Of a stretch of 8,233 bases of DNA, positions 1 to 4,731 are shown piece by piece. The DNA is from Candidatus Atribacteria bacterium 4572_76 (GTDB taxonomy: Bacteria > Atribacterota > Phoenicimicrobiia > Phoenicimicrobiales > Phoenicimicrobiaceae): contig NBMG01000038.1 in NCBI GenBank assembly GCA_002084865.1, forward strand, positions 1 to 8,233. The letters are read 5' to 3'. The notes below the pieces were generated by a model, which was not told where the DNA came from, did no database searches, and saw only the letters and a program-made list of their open reading frames with translations. The first letter of the stretch is position 1. Each line of letters begins with the position of its first letter. The position numbers and the translations under genes are program-made.

Positions 1-71
1 AGCTCCGCTTTGCTATCCGAGAAGGAGGGCGTACTATCAGTGCCGGAGTGGTAAGTGAGATAGTTGAATAA
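1..71 (+). CDS. tuf: Elongation factor Tu, C-terminal end (partial)
   Basis: EF-Tu is the GTPase that delivers aminoacyl-tRNA to the ribosomal A site. Only the last 22 codons are present, read from base 3 to the TAA at 69-71. They encode the LRFAIREGGRTISAGVVSEI ending, which is the nearly invariant final beta strand of EF-Tu domain 3 (usual form RFAIREGGRTVGAGVV). The gene is cut by the window edge, so its GTPase domain cannot be examined. The following genes are the usual tuf neighbours, which supports the call. No U-tract terminator follows the stop; the next bases are a heptad repeat array. Confidence 0.93.
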   Translation, partial: LRFAIREGGRTISAGVVSEIVE

Positions 72-75
72 GATT

Positions 76-103
76 GTATCTCGTGAATCGTGAATCGTAT
101 CTC
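76..103 (+). repeat. Heptad array, GTATCTC/GTGAATC family, copy 1
   Basis: Four back-to-back 7-bp units, gtatctc, gtgaatc, gtgaatc, gtatctc, begin five bases after the tuf stop. The same two heptads recur at 8213-8233 and, as reverse complements, at 163-193 and 4620-4647. The period is exactly 7 bp with no spacer. It resembles the heptanucleotide short tandemly repeated repetitive (STRR) sequences known from cyanobacteria in period only. Function is unknown. Confidence 0.8.
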
Positions 104-162
104 GCAAAGAAGCAAATAATTAAGGATATTAAAGATTTGGATATTTAAAATTTATTTCTCTA

Positions 163-193
163 ACGAGATACGAGATACTAGATACGAGATACG
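163..193 (-). repeat. Heptad array, GTATCTC family, inverted copy 2
   Basis: Tandem 7-bp units acgagat, acgagat, actagat, acgagat plus a partial acg. Read on the - strand this is the gtatctc unit of the array at 76-103. The two arrays form an imperfect inverted repeat about 30 bp long separated by about 57 bp; their outer and inner heptads pair fully and the two middle heptads pair poorly. A transcript through the tuf-rpmG gap could fold on itself here. Confidence 0.75.
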
Positions 194-202
194 GATTAGT
201 TC

Positions 203-231
203 TTGACACCAAGCATAAAGTATGGTAGATT
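203..231 (+). promoter_or_regulatory. Candidate sigma70-type promoter upstream of rpmG
   Basis: TTGACA at 203-208 is a perfect -35 hexamer. Exactly 17 bp later comes TAGATT (226-231), which matches the -10 consensus at four of six bases, and it is preceded by a TG at 223-224 in the extended -10 position. Transcription would start near 238 and drive rpmG, tRNA-Trp, secE and nusG. The weak -10 is the main doubt. No experiment supports it. Confidence 0.5.
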
Positions 232-271
232 TAGGCTTGTGAAATTTTTGATTTTTTAGGAGAAACGTTTA

Positions 272-421
272 ATGGGACAAAGAATAGTTTTAGCTTGTAG
301 TGAGTGTAAAAATAGAAATTATAATAAATATAAAAATAAGAAAAATACTCCAGAAAGAATAGAACTTAAAAAGTATTGTAAGTTTTGTAAAACTCATACT
401 TTGCACAAGGAAATAAAATAG
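272..421 (+). CDS. rpmG: 50S ribosomal protein L33
   Basis: A 49-residue protein, the usual length for L33, a small protein of the large subunit near the E site. It contains two cysteine pairs, CSEC (C9, C12) and CKFC (C36, C39), making this the zinc-binding C+ form. The central stretch is rich in Asn, Lys and Tyr and is followed by RIELKKYC, typical of the family. AGGAGA at 258-263 lies 8 bases before the ATG and fixes the start. The position between tuf and tRNA-Trp-secE is classical. If a cysteine-free paralogue exists elsewhere in the genome, the two could be exchanged under zinc limitation, as known in Bacillus; that cannot be judged here. Confidence 0.95.
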   Translation: MGQRIVLACSECKNRNYNKYKNKKNTPERIELKKYCKFCKTHTLHKEIK

Positions 422-454
422 TTTTAGCTTAGGAGTTTTGTTTAATAATTATTA

Positions 455-530
455 AGGTCCGTAGCTCCAACGGCAGAGCACTGGACTCCAAATCCGGGGG
501 TTGCAGGTTCAAATCCTGCCGGGCCTGCCA
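455..530 (+). tRNA. trnW: tRNA-Trp (anticodon CCA)
   Basis: A complete 76-nt cloverleaf. The acceptor stem 455-461 pairs with 520-526 (one U-G pair), with discriminator G527 and an encoded CCA at 528-530. The D stem is 464-467 with 476-479. The anticodon stem 481-485 pairs with 493-497 around a 7-base loop with U at 487 and anticodon CCA at 488-490. The T stem 503-507 pairs with 515-519 around ttcaaat. G as the discriminator base agrees with bacterial tRNA-Trp. It sits 33 bases after rpmG and 46 before secE, so it is probably cut out of a common transcript. Confidence 0.97.
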
Positions 531-576
531 TTTTTTTTATCTAATAAAGAGAAATGAAAATTAAATTGGGAGTAAA

Positions 577-777
577 ATGAAACTAAAAAATACTTTTAAT
601 AAAATAAATAATTTTATAAGAGAAGCTATAGCTGAATTAAAAAAAGTTGTCTGGCCCACTAAAAAAGATCTTAAAAATAGCACAATTGTAGTTATTACTA
701 CAATAATAATTGCTTCCATTTTTATTGGGTTAATTGATATATTTTTTACTAAAGCACTAACTTTATTTATAAAATAA
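577..777 (+). CDS. secE: Preprotein translocase subunit SecE
   Basis: SecE is the clamp subunit of the SecYEG protein-conducting channel in the cytoplasmic membrane. This 66-residue form has a single transmembrane segment (about residues 37-60, rich in Ile, Val and Thr), as in Firmicutes and Thermotoga, not the three-helix form of enterobacteria. Before it lies the amphipathic helix with the family signature ELKKVVWPTKKDL (about residues 20-32), which lies on the cytoplasmic face and contacts SecY. GGGAG at 568-572 lies only 4 bases from the ATG, a short spacing, but no better in-frame start exists. nusG follows after 55 bases, the standard pairing. Confidence 0.95.
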   Translation: MKLKNTFNKINNFIREAIAELKKVVWPTKKDLKNSTIVVITTIIIASIFIGLIDIFFTKALTLFIK

Positions 778-832
778 ACCACGGTAGATATTTGCTATTT
801 TATGGAAAAAGGAAGAGAGATAATTAGTTACA

Positions 833-1366
833 ATGGCTTCAAATAAAAAAAAATGGTACGTAGTTCATACTTATTCAGGATATGAAAATAAAGTAAAAAT
901 AAATTTAGAACAAAGAATTAAATCCATGGGAATGGAGAACCAGATTTTCCAAGTATTAATACCTACTGAAAAAGCATTGGAGGTAAAATCTGGTAAAAGA
1001 AAATATGTGCAAAAAAAAGTATTTCCAGGGTATGTAGTGATAGAAATGATATTGGATAATAATTCCTGGCAAGTAGTAAGAAATACTCCCGGAGTCACTC
1101 GCTTTGTAGGTTCAGGGATTAAACCGGTTCCTTTAAAAGAAACAGAAATAGATAATATATTAAAGCAGATGGGAAAAGGCGAGAAAGTACCCAAGTTAGA
1201 TATTACAGTAGGCGAAAATATTAGAATTATCGTTGGTCCATTTACCGGGTATACGGGAAAAGTAAAAGAAGTAGATTATGAAAAAAATAAAATGAAAGTT
1301 TTTCTATCTATTTTTGGTCGAGAGACATCTGTTGAGTTAGGTTTTAATGACGTGGAGAAATATTAA
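833..1366 (+). CDS. nusG: Transcription termination/antitermination factor NusG
   Basis: NusG binds the RNA polymerase clamp and affects pausing, Rho action and transcription-translation coupling. The 177 residues show the N-terminal NGN domain (about 6-115), with KWYVVHTYSGYENKV at its start, KKVFPGYVVIEM (61-72) and WQVVRNTPGVTRFVG (79-93). A short linker leads to the C-terminal KOW domain (about 126-177) with VGPFTGYTGKV and the ending SVELGFNDVEK. The length is normal and there is no inserted domain. A purine-rich GGAAGAGAG lies about 12-20 bases before the ATG, farther than usual; a stop at 821-823 rules out an earlier in-frame start. It is the last gene before the repeat-filled spacer. 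Confidence 0.96.
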   Translation: MASNKKKWYVVHTYSGYENKVKINLEQRIKSMGMENQIFQVLIPTEKALEVKSGKRKYVQKKVFPGYVVIEMILDNNSWQVVRNTPGVTRFVGSGIKPVPLKETEIDNILKQMGKGEKVPKLDITVGENIRIIVGPFTGYTGKVKEVDYEKNKMKVFLSIFGRETSVELGFNDVEKY

Positions 1367-1368
1367 TA

Positions 1369-1396
1369 GCGAAAAACGAAAAGCGCAAAACTGAAT
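1369..1396 (+). repeat. Heptad array, GCGAAAA family
   Basis: Four consecutive 7-bp units, gcgaaaa, acgaaaa, gcgcaaa and actgaat, start two bases after the nusG stop. The gcgaaaa unit is repeated twice in tandem at 4408-4421, flanked by acgcaaa. The units are unrelated in sequence to the GTATCTC family but have the same period. Confidence 0.6.
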
Positions 1397-1405
1397 TAGT
1401 ATCTT

Positions 1406-1525
1406 GGCTCCTAAATTCTGGACACCCAAGTAGCTTTAAGATAAGTTTTAAATTTCACGCGGTACGGCTCCTAAATTCTGGACACCCAAGTAGCTTTAAG
1501 ATAAGTTTTAAATTTCACGCGGTAC
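1406..1525 (+). repeat. Exact 60-bp tandem duplication
   Basis: Two identical 60-bp copies, 1406-1465 and 1466-1525, abut without a spacer. Each starts ggctcctaaattctggacac and ends tttcacgcggtac. There is no mismatch between copies, so the duplication is either recent, kept uniform, or an assembly artefact. The unit contains no open reading frame, no clear promoter and no obvious 7-bp period, unlike the sequence on either side. The first 20 bases read on the - strand (tgtccagaatttaggagcc) look vaguely like an IS3-type end, which is only a weak impression. Confidence 0.9.
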
Positions 1526-1651
1526 GCAATACGATATACGAAAATAGCTTTGAGTTACGAATTTATGACTAAAAATTGTAAACAGATAACTAAAAACTGA
1601 AAAATTGTATTTAAACTAACGACTAACGACTATTCACTAACGACTAGTTAT
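1526..1651 (+). repeat. 126-bp heptad-phased spacer upstream of rplK
   Basis: This stretch divides into 18 consecutive 7-bp units in one unbroken phase. It opens with gcaatac, gatatac, gaaaata, gctttga, gttacga (G at 1526, 1533, 1540, 1547, 1554). It continues through actaaaa at 1568 and 1589 and actgaaa at 1596. It ends with taacgac (1617), taacgac (1624), tattcac (1631), taacgac (1638). The last group recurs inverted at 4443-4463. The array runs up to the AGGAGGA that serves rplK. No convincing promoter is visible in the whole 1367-1663 gap. Confidence 0.6.
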
Positions 1652-1663
1652 AGGAGGAATTTA

Positions 1664-2095
1664 ATGGCAAAGAAAGTAGTTTCCGTAATAAAATTGCAAA
1701 TACCAGCTGGTAATGCTAATCCCGCACCACCGGTAGGCCCAGCTTTAGGTCAGCACGGTTTAAACATTATGGAATTTTGTAAGGCTTTTAACGAAAAAAC
1801 AAGGCAGGATGTTGGAACCGTAATACCTGTAATTATAAATGTATATAAGGATAGATCTTTTACTTTTATCTGCAAAAAGCCACCAGTTGCTTTTTTACTT
1901 AAAGAGGCAGCAGGAATAGAAAAGGGATCAGGAGTACCAAATAAAGAAAAGGTTGCAAAGTTATCTCGGGAAAAAATTGAAGAGATTGCTAAACGTAAAA
2001 TGCCTGATTTAAATGCTAATGATTTAGAAAGTGCCATGAAAATAGTTGAAGGTACTGCCAGAAGCATGGGAATAGAGATAACAAATAATAATTAA
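1664..2095 (+). CDS. rplK: 50S ribosomal protein L11
   Basis: L11 binds the GTPase-associated region of 23S rRNA at the base of the L7/L12 stalk, affects factor binding, and senses uncharged tRNA together with RelA-type enzymes. The 143 residues match the family length. The N-terminal domain carries KLQIPAGNANPAPPVGPALG (10-29), whose prolines form the thiostrepton-contacting loop, followed by HGLNIMEFCKAFN. The C-terminal RNA-binding domain (about 73-141) has PPVAFLLKEAAG and ends MKIVEGTARSMGIEI. AGGAGGA at 1652-1658 lies 5 bases before the ATG. rplA follows after 53 bases with its own strong ribosome-binding site, so the pair is probably co-transcribed. Confidence 0.97.
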   Translation: MAKKVVSVIKLQIPAGNANPAPPVGPALGQHGLNIMEFCKAFNEKTRQDVGTVIPVIINVYKDRSFTFICKKPPVAFLLKEAAGIEKGSGVPNKEKVAKLSREKIEEIAKRKMPDLNANDLESAMKIVEGTARSMGIEITNNN

Positions 2096-2148
2096 TTGCG
2101 AACTTATGTGGAAGGATAAAATCCAATAATACCACAAGGAGGAAAAAG

Positions 2149-2868
2149 ATGAGTAAAAAAAGAGGCAAAAAATATTTAGAGGCTATTAAAGATTACCAAA
2201 AAGATAAATTTTACAATCCGGAAGAAGCGTTGGATTTAGTTAAAAAACTTCACTGGGCGAATTTCGAAGAATCTATTGATATTGCGATTAAATTAGGTAT
2301 CGATACCCGTCGTTCTGAGGAACAGGTAAGAGGGGCGGTGGACTTACCTCATGGTACAGGCAAGAAAGTGAAAGTTATTGTCTTTGCCGAAGGAGAGAAA
2401 GCAAAAGAGGCAGAGGAAGCCGGGGCTGATTTTGTAGGCTCAGAGGAATTAGCTGAAAAGATACAAAAGGGATGGACCGATTTTGATGCCACTATAGCGA
2501 CCCCAGATATGATGAAAATAGTAGGAAAATTAGGTAAAGTATTGGGACCTCGAGGTCTAATGCCTAACCCTAAAGTTGGTACTGTTACTTTTGACGTAAA
2601 AAATACCGTAAAAGCAGTGAAAGCGGGGAAAGTTGAGTATCGAGCGGATAAGTTTGGCATAATCCATGCGCCCTTAGGAAAAACAAATTTTGATAAAGAA
2701 AAGTTATTAGAAAATTTTATTACCTTTGTCGGTGCTATCATTAAAGCTAAACCATCAGCCGCCAAAGGAAGATATATACGCAGTATCGCTATTTCTTCAA
2801 CTATGGGGCCTGGGGTTCGTATAGATCCTCAAAAAATAGATGCTTGGATAGAAAAACAGAAAAGTTAG
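2149..2868 (+). CDS. rplA: 50S ribosomal protein L1
   Basis: L1 forms the mobile L1 stalk that helps deacylated tRNA leave the E site and often represses its own operon by binding mRNA. The 239 residues are slightly longer than the usual 230-235. The signature KLGKVLGPRGLMPNPKVGTV lies at 127-146 in domain II, and the RNA-binding domain I is formed by both ends, including RRSEEQVRGAVDLPHGTGK (54-72) and SSTMGPGVRID near the C-terminus. AAGGAGG at 2136-2142 sits 6 bases from the ATG. No obvious copy of the 23S L1-binding site was recognised upstream of rplK, but it is small and could be missed. A separate promoter follows for rplJ. Confidence 0.97.
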   Translation: MSKKRGKKYLEAIKDYQKDKFYNPEEALDLVKKLHWANFEESIDIAIKLGIDTRRSEEQVRGAVDLPHGTGKKVKVIVFAEGEKAKEAEEAGADFVGSEELAEKIQKGWTDFDATIATPDMMKIVGKLGKVLGPRGLMPNPKVGTVTFDVKNTVKAVKAGKVEYRADKFGIIHAPLGKTNFDKEKLLENFITFVGAIIKAKPSAAKGRYIRSIAISSTMGPGVRIDPQKIDAWIEKQKS

Positions 2869-2906
2869 TGTAAACTTCAGTGGGGTACTTAGAAGAAAAA
2901 ATATAA

Positions 2907-2935
2907 TTGATAAAAACAAAAAAATAAAATATACT
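2907..2935 (+). promoter_or_regulatory. Sigma70-type promoter of the rplJ-rplL unit
   Basis: TTGATA (2907-2912) and TATACT (2930-2935) each match the consensus at five of six bases and are separated by the optimal 17 bp of A-rich sequence. Transcription would start near 2942, a few bases before the first paired element of the L10 leader. That is exactly where a promoter for that leader should be. It is the best promoter match in the window. Confidence 0.75.
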
Positions 2936-2947
2936 TGTAATTAAGAT

Positions 2948-3080
2948 ATACCTTAGACAGCAGGAGTTGTGAAAAACAACTTAATTGATATTAAATTATC
3001 TTCCTGCCGAGGTGAGAACAAAGTGAATAAACTTACTGGTTTCACCTTCCTTGTAGATTGATCTAAGGGAAGGTTTTTTA
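2948..3080 (+). promoter_or_regulatory. L10 leader: ribosomal-protein-controlled transcription attenuator
   Basis: The 5' leader of rplJ shows two mutually exclusive folds. In one, acct (2950-2953) pairs with aggt (3010-3013) and gcagga (2960-2965) with tcctgc (3002-3007). These flank an asymmetric tagaca/cg internal loop like the kink-turn bound by L10, and gttgt/acaac (2966-2970/2976-2980) makes a side hairpin. In the other, aggtga (3010-3015) pairs with tcacct (3042-3047), an antiterminator that covers the 5' arm of the terminator at 3044-3074. This is the arrangement known from the Bacillus subtilis rplJL leader, where the L10-L7/L12 complex promotes termination. Excess stalk protein would thus shut off its own genes. 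Confidence 0.88.
3044..3079 (+). terminator. Intrinsic terminator of the L10 leader attenuator
   Basis: accttcc (3044-3050) pairs perfectly with ggaaggt (3068-3074). The stem extends through a U-G and a U-A pair, a one-base bulge, and taga/tcta (3054-3057/3062-3065) around a 4-base loop. A run of six T (3074-3079) follows. It lies 42 bases before the rplJ start and shares its 5' arm with the antiterminator. Confidence 0.85.
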
Positions 3081-3121
3081 TTGCGTAAAATATCTAATAG
3101 AGTTAGAAAGGAGGATATATT

Positions 3122-3658
3122 TTGGCTTTAAGTAAAGATATTAAAAAAGAGATACTTCAGGATTTGATAGCAAAATTGAAAGAATCCAAAGGAGTAGTTT
3201 TAACCGATTATCAAGGAATGAATGTATCTCAGATCAGCAGCCTTAGAAACGAATTAAGAGAGAAGAAGGTAGAGTTTAAAATAGTCAAAAATACTTTAAT
3301 GGAAAAAGCCAGCGAAGAGCTAAATGTAGAAGACCTGACCAAAGATCTAATCGGTTGTACTGCAATAGCTTTTTCTGGCGAAGATGGAGTAGCCCCGGCT
3401 AGATTATTAAAAGAGTATTTTAAAAAAAATAAAATTGATTTAAAGGTTAAATCCGGCTTGATAGACGGAAGAGTTTTTAGCTCGGAGAAAATTATGGAAA
3501 TAGCTTCTCTACCTTCAAAAGATGTCCTTATTGCCCAAATGATTAACGGAGTAAAATCTCCGCTTTATTCTTTGGTATTTGTCTTGCAAGGCCCATTAAA
3601 AGGATTGATTTATACTTTGGAAGCAGTAAGAAAGCAAAAAGAAGCTAAAGCATCATAG
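3122..3658 (+). CDS. rplJ: 50S ribosomal protein L10
   Basis: L10 anchors L7/L12 dimers to the ribosome stalk base beside L11 and, with L7/L12, binds its own leader mRNA. The 178 residues include the N-terminal rRNA-binding domain (about 1-130), with SKDIKKEILQDLIAKLKES, GVVLTDYQGMNVSQ (24-37) and LREKKVEFKIVKNTLM (45-60). A C-terminal helix (about 137-178) provides the L7/L12 docking sites. The start codon is TTG, an unusual choice, but it is well supported: AAAGGAGG at 3107-3114 lies 7 bases upstream, translation yields the conserved MALSKD start, and the first in-frame ATG is far inside the domain. rplL follows after 113 bases. Confidence 0.96.
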   Translation: MALSKDIKKEILQDLIAKLKESKGVVLTDYQGMNVSQISSLRNELREKKVEFKIVKNTLMEKASEELNVEDLTKDLIGCTAIAFSGEDGVAPARLLKEYFKKNKIDLKVKSGLIDGRVFSSEKIMEIASLPSKDVLIAQMINGVKSPLYSLVFVLQGPLKGLIYTLEAVRKQKEAKAS

Positions 3659-3732
3659 ATTTTACGCTAAAAATATAATATGCGATATTGCATGAAGGAT
3701 AGATAGGGTAGAATAAAAGCATTTTTTAAGAT

Positions 3733-3753
3733 GCAAAATACGATATACGAAAT
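3733..3753 (+). repeat. Short heptad array between rplJ and rplL
   Basis: Three 7-bp units, gcaaaat, acgatat, acgaaat, lie just before the rplL ribosome-binding site. The 14 bases tacgatatacgaaa (3739-3752) are identical to 1530-1543 in the spacer before rplK, so the element is dispersed and not chance AT-rich sequence. Confidence 0.5.
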
Positions 3754-3771
3754 TGAGAGGAGGTGAAACAA

Positions 3772-4245
3772 ATGGTAGAGAAAAAAGAAGTTTCTGCAAA
3801 AAAAGAAGTAGCAACTAAAAAAGCTAAAGAAGTTACCGAGGAAAAACAATCTAAACCTGAAACGAGTGCATCATTGGAAATATTAGAAAAGATAGAGAAG
3901 ATGAGCGTGTTAGAATTAGCTGATTTAGTTAAAGCTTTAGAGGAAAAATTCGGAGTAACTGCTGCTATGCCGGTTGCCATGACTAATAATGCTGGTGGCG
4001 CAGCTGCACCAGATGAAGCTAAAGAAGAAGAAAAGACCGATTTTGAAGTAGTGTTAAAAGAAGTTGGGTCAAATAAGATTAAAGTAATAAAAGAAATAAG
4101 AACTATTACCGCTTTAGGTTTAAAAGAATCTAAAGATTTAGTAGATGGTGCACCGAAAACAGTAAAAGAGCATGTAGACAAGAAAGAGGCCGAAGGAATA
4201 AAAGAAAAATTAGAAGCGGTTGGAGCAGTTGTAGAAATAAAATAA
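3772..4245 (+). CDS. rplL: 50S ribosomal protein L7/L12 with N-terminal extension
   Basis: L7/L12 forms the dimers of the ribosomal stalk that recruit and stimulate translational GTPases. The 157 residues exceed the usual 120-130. The standard protein is recognisable from about residue 35: a dimerisation and L10-binding domain (ILEKIEKMSVLELADLVKALEEKFGV, about 37-62), an Ala-rich hinge (65-85), and the C-terminal factor-binding domain (about 89-157) with KTDFEVVL, NKIKVIKEIRTITALGLKESKDLVDGAPK and a normal ending. The first 34 residues are an extra stretch rich in Lys, Glu, Ala and Ser. ATG 3772 was chosen because AGGAGGT (3758-3764) lies 7 bases upstream; the GTG at 3763 overlaps that site. 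A strong terminator follows. Confidence 0.95.
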   Translation: MVEKKEVSAKKEVATKKAKEVTEEKQSKPETSASLEILEKIEKMSVLELADLVKALEEKFGVTAAMPVAMTNNAGGAAAPDEAKEEEKTDFEVVLKEVGSNKIKVIKEIRTITALGLKESKDLVDGAPKTVKEHVDKKEAEGIKEKLEAVGAVVEIK

Positions 4246-4265
4246 AAGATAGTTTTTATTAATAC

Positions 4266-4311
4266 GAAGATACTCTTTAAAATTTTTTAAAGAGTATCTT
4301 CTTGCATTTTT
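4266..4311 (+). terminator. Strong rho-independent terminator after rplL
   Basis: A perfect 16-bp stem, 4266-4281 with 4286-4301 (5' arm gaagatactctttaaa), closes a 4-base loop and is followed by a T-rich tail (ttgcattttt). It starts 20 bases after the rplL stop. It should end most rplJ-rplL transcripts before rpoB, giving the excess of L7/L12 over polymerase subunits that bacteria need. The upstream side lacks an A-run, so activity on the other strand is unlikely. Confidence 0.9.
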
Positions 4312-4393
4312 AATTATTAAATGATAAAATTATAATTTACGGAAATATATAGAGTAGAGTTTATATTTTTTAGTGAGTAGAGTAAATTAATAA

Positions 4394-4463
4394 GCTAAAA
4401 ACGCAAAGCGAAAAGCGAAAAAGCATAATTCAAAACTCTTAACTAGTCGTTAGTCGTTAGACC
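4394..4463 (+). repeat. Heptad-phased stretch, GCGAAAA and inverted ACTAACG families
   Basis: Ten 7-bp units run in one phase: gctaaaa, acgcaaa, gcgaaaa, gcgaaaa, agcataa, ttcaaaa, ctcttaa, ctagtcg, ttagtcg, ttagacc. The first part matches the array after nusG (1369-1396). The last units, tagtcgttagtcg, are the reverse complement of the taacgac units at 1617-1644. This lies inside the 486-bp gap between rplL and rpoB, which holds no gene. Confidence 0.6.
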
Positions 4464-4472
4464 TAAATACAG

Positions 4473-4512
4473 GTTTTTAGTTTTTGGTTAATAGTTGCAA
4501 GATGCAAGTTAA
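4473..4512 (+). repeat. Heptad-phased stretch with G every 7 bp
   Basis: G occurs at 4473, 4480, 4487, 4494, 4501 and 4508, starting the units gttttta, gtttttg, gttaata, gttgcaa, gatgcaa, gttaatt. Neighbouring units resemble each other in pairs, as expected of a decayed tandem array. The phase is shifted by one base from the array just upstream. Confidence 0.5.
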
Positions 4513-4519
4513 TTTAAAT

Positions 4520-4612
4520 ATCCAGTTACTCAATCAATTTAGTTAACTAGTTAGTTGTTTTGATTTTATTTCCTTAAATAAATAAACATACAACCAGTAA
4601 CCGGATAACTAA
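4520..4612. repeat. Imperfect inverted repeat upstream of rpoB
   Basis: atccagttact (4520-4530) is the reverse complement of agtaaccggat (4596-4606) with one mismatch, and ttagtta (4540-4546) can instead pair with taactaa (4606-4612). The right arm is itself made of heptads, aaccagt, aaccgga, taactaa (4592-4612). The AT-rich centre (4558-4590) has no recognisable signal. No U-tract follows, so it is not a terminator. Confidence 0.45.
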
Positions 4613-4619
4613 TTCTTAA

Positions 4620-4647
4620 CGAGATACGATTCACGAGATACGAAATA
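4620..4647 (-). repeat. Heptad array, GTATCTC/GTGAATC family, inverted copy 3
   Basis: Four units, cgagata, cgattca, cgagata, cgaaata, in tandem. On the - strand they read as gtatctc and gtgaatc types, matching the arrays at 76-103 and 8213-8233. Both heptad types are present, as in copy 1, so it derives from the same mixed array, here in the opposite orientation. Confidence 0.75.
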
Positions 4648-4669
4648 GTTTTACGCTTTCTTTCTTCAT

Positions 4670-4675
4670 TATAAT
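4670..4675 (+). promoter_or_regulatory. Possible -10 element for rpoB
   Basis: A perfect TATAAT lies 57 bases before the rpoB start, in the gap that follows the rplL terminator, where an rpoB promoter would be needed. No good -35 hexamer lies 16-18 bp upstream (the region reads agttttacg), so the call rests on the -10 and context only. Chance occurrence in AT-rich DNA is quite possible. Confidence 0.3.
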
Positions 4676-4731
4676 AGTTTATACTAACGGCTAATTTAAG
4701 ATTTTAATAAATATATAAAGGTTGGTGTTTT

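Noticed and set aside
76..193. Rho-independent terminator for tuf
   Set aside because: The heptad arrays can pair, but the loop is long, the middle heptads mismatch and no T-run follows.
1406..1525. CRISPR array
   Set aside because: The two 60-bp copies are identical throughout and abut each other, with no variable spacers and no cas genes nearby.
2349..2765. Long antisense open frame opposite rplA (and similar ones opposite nusG, rplK, rplL and rpoB)
   Set aside because: These lie opposite well-supported genes, lack ribosome-binding sites and resemble no known family. They are by-products of codon bias on the coding strand.
3763..3771. GTG at 3763 as the rplL start, adding three residues
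   Set aside because: It overlaps the AGGAGGT ribosome-binding site, whereas ATG 3772 has ideal spacing from it.
4302..4336. Promoter TTGCAT ... TATAAT just after the rplL terminator
   Set aside because: The hexamers are 23 bp apart, far from the 16-18 bp optimum, and the -35 part lies in the terminator tail.
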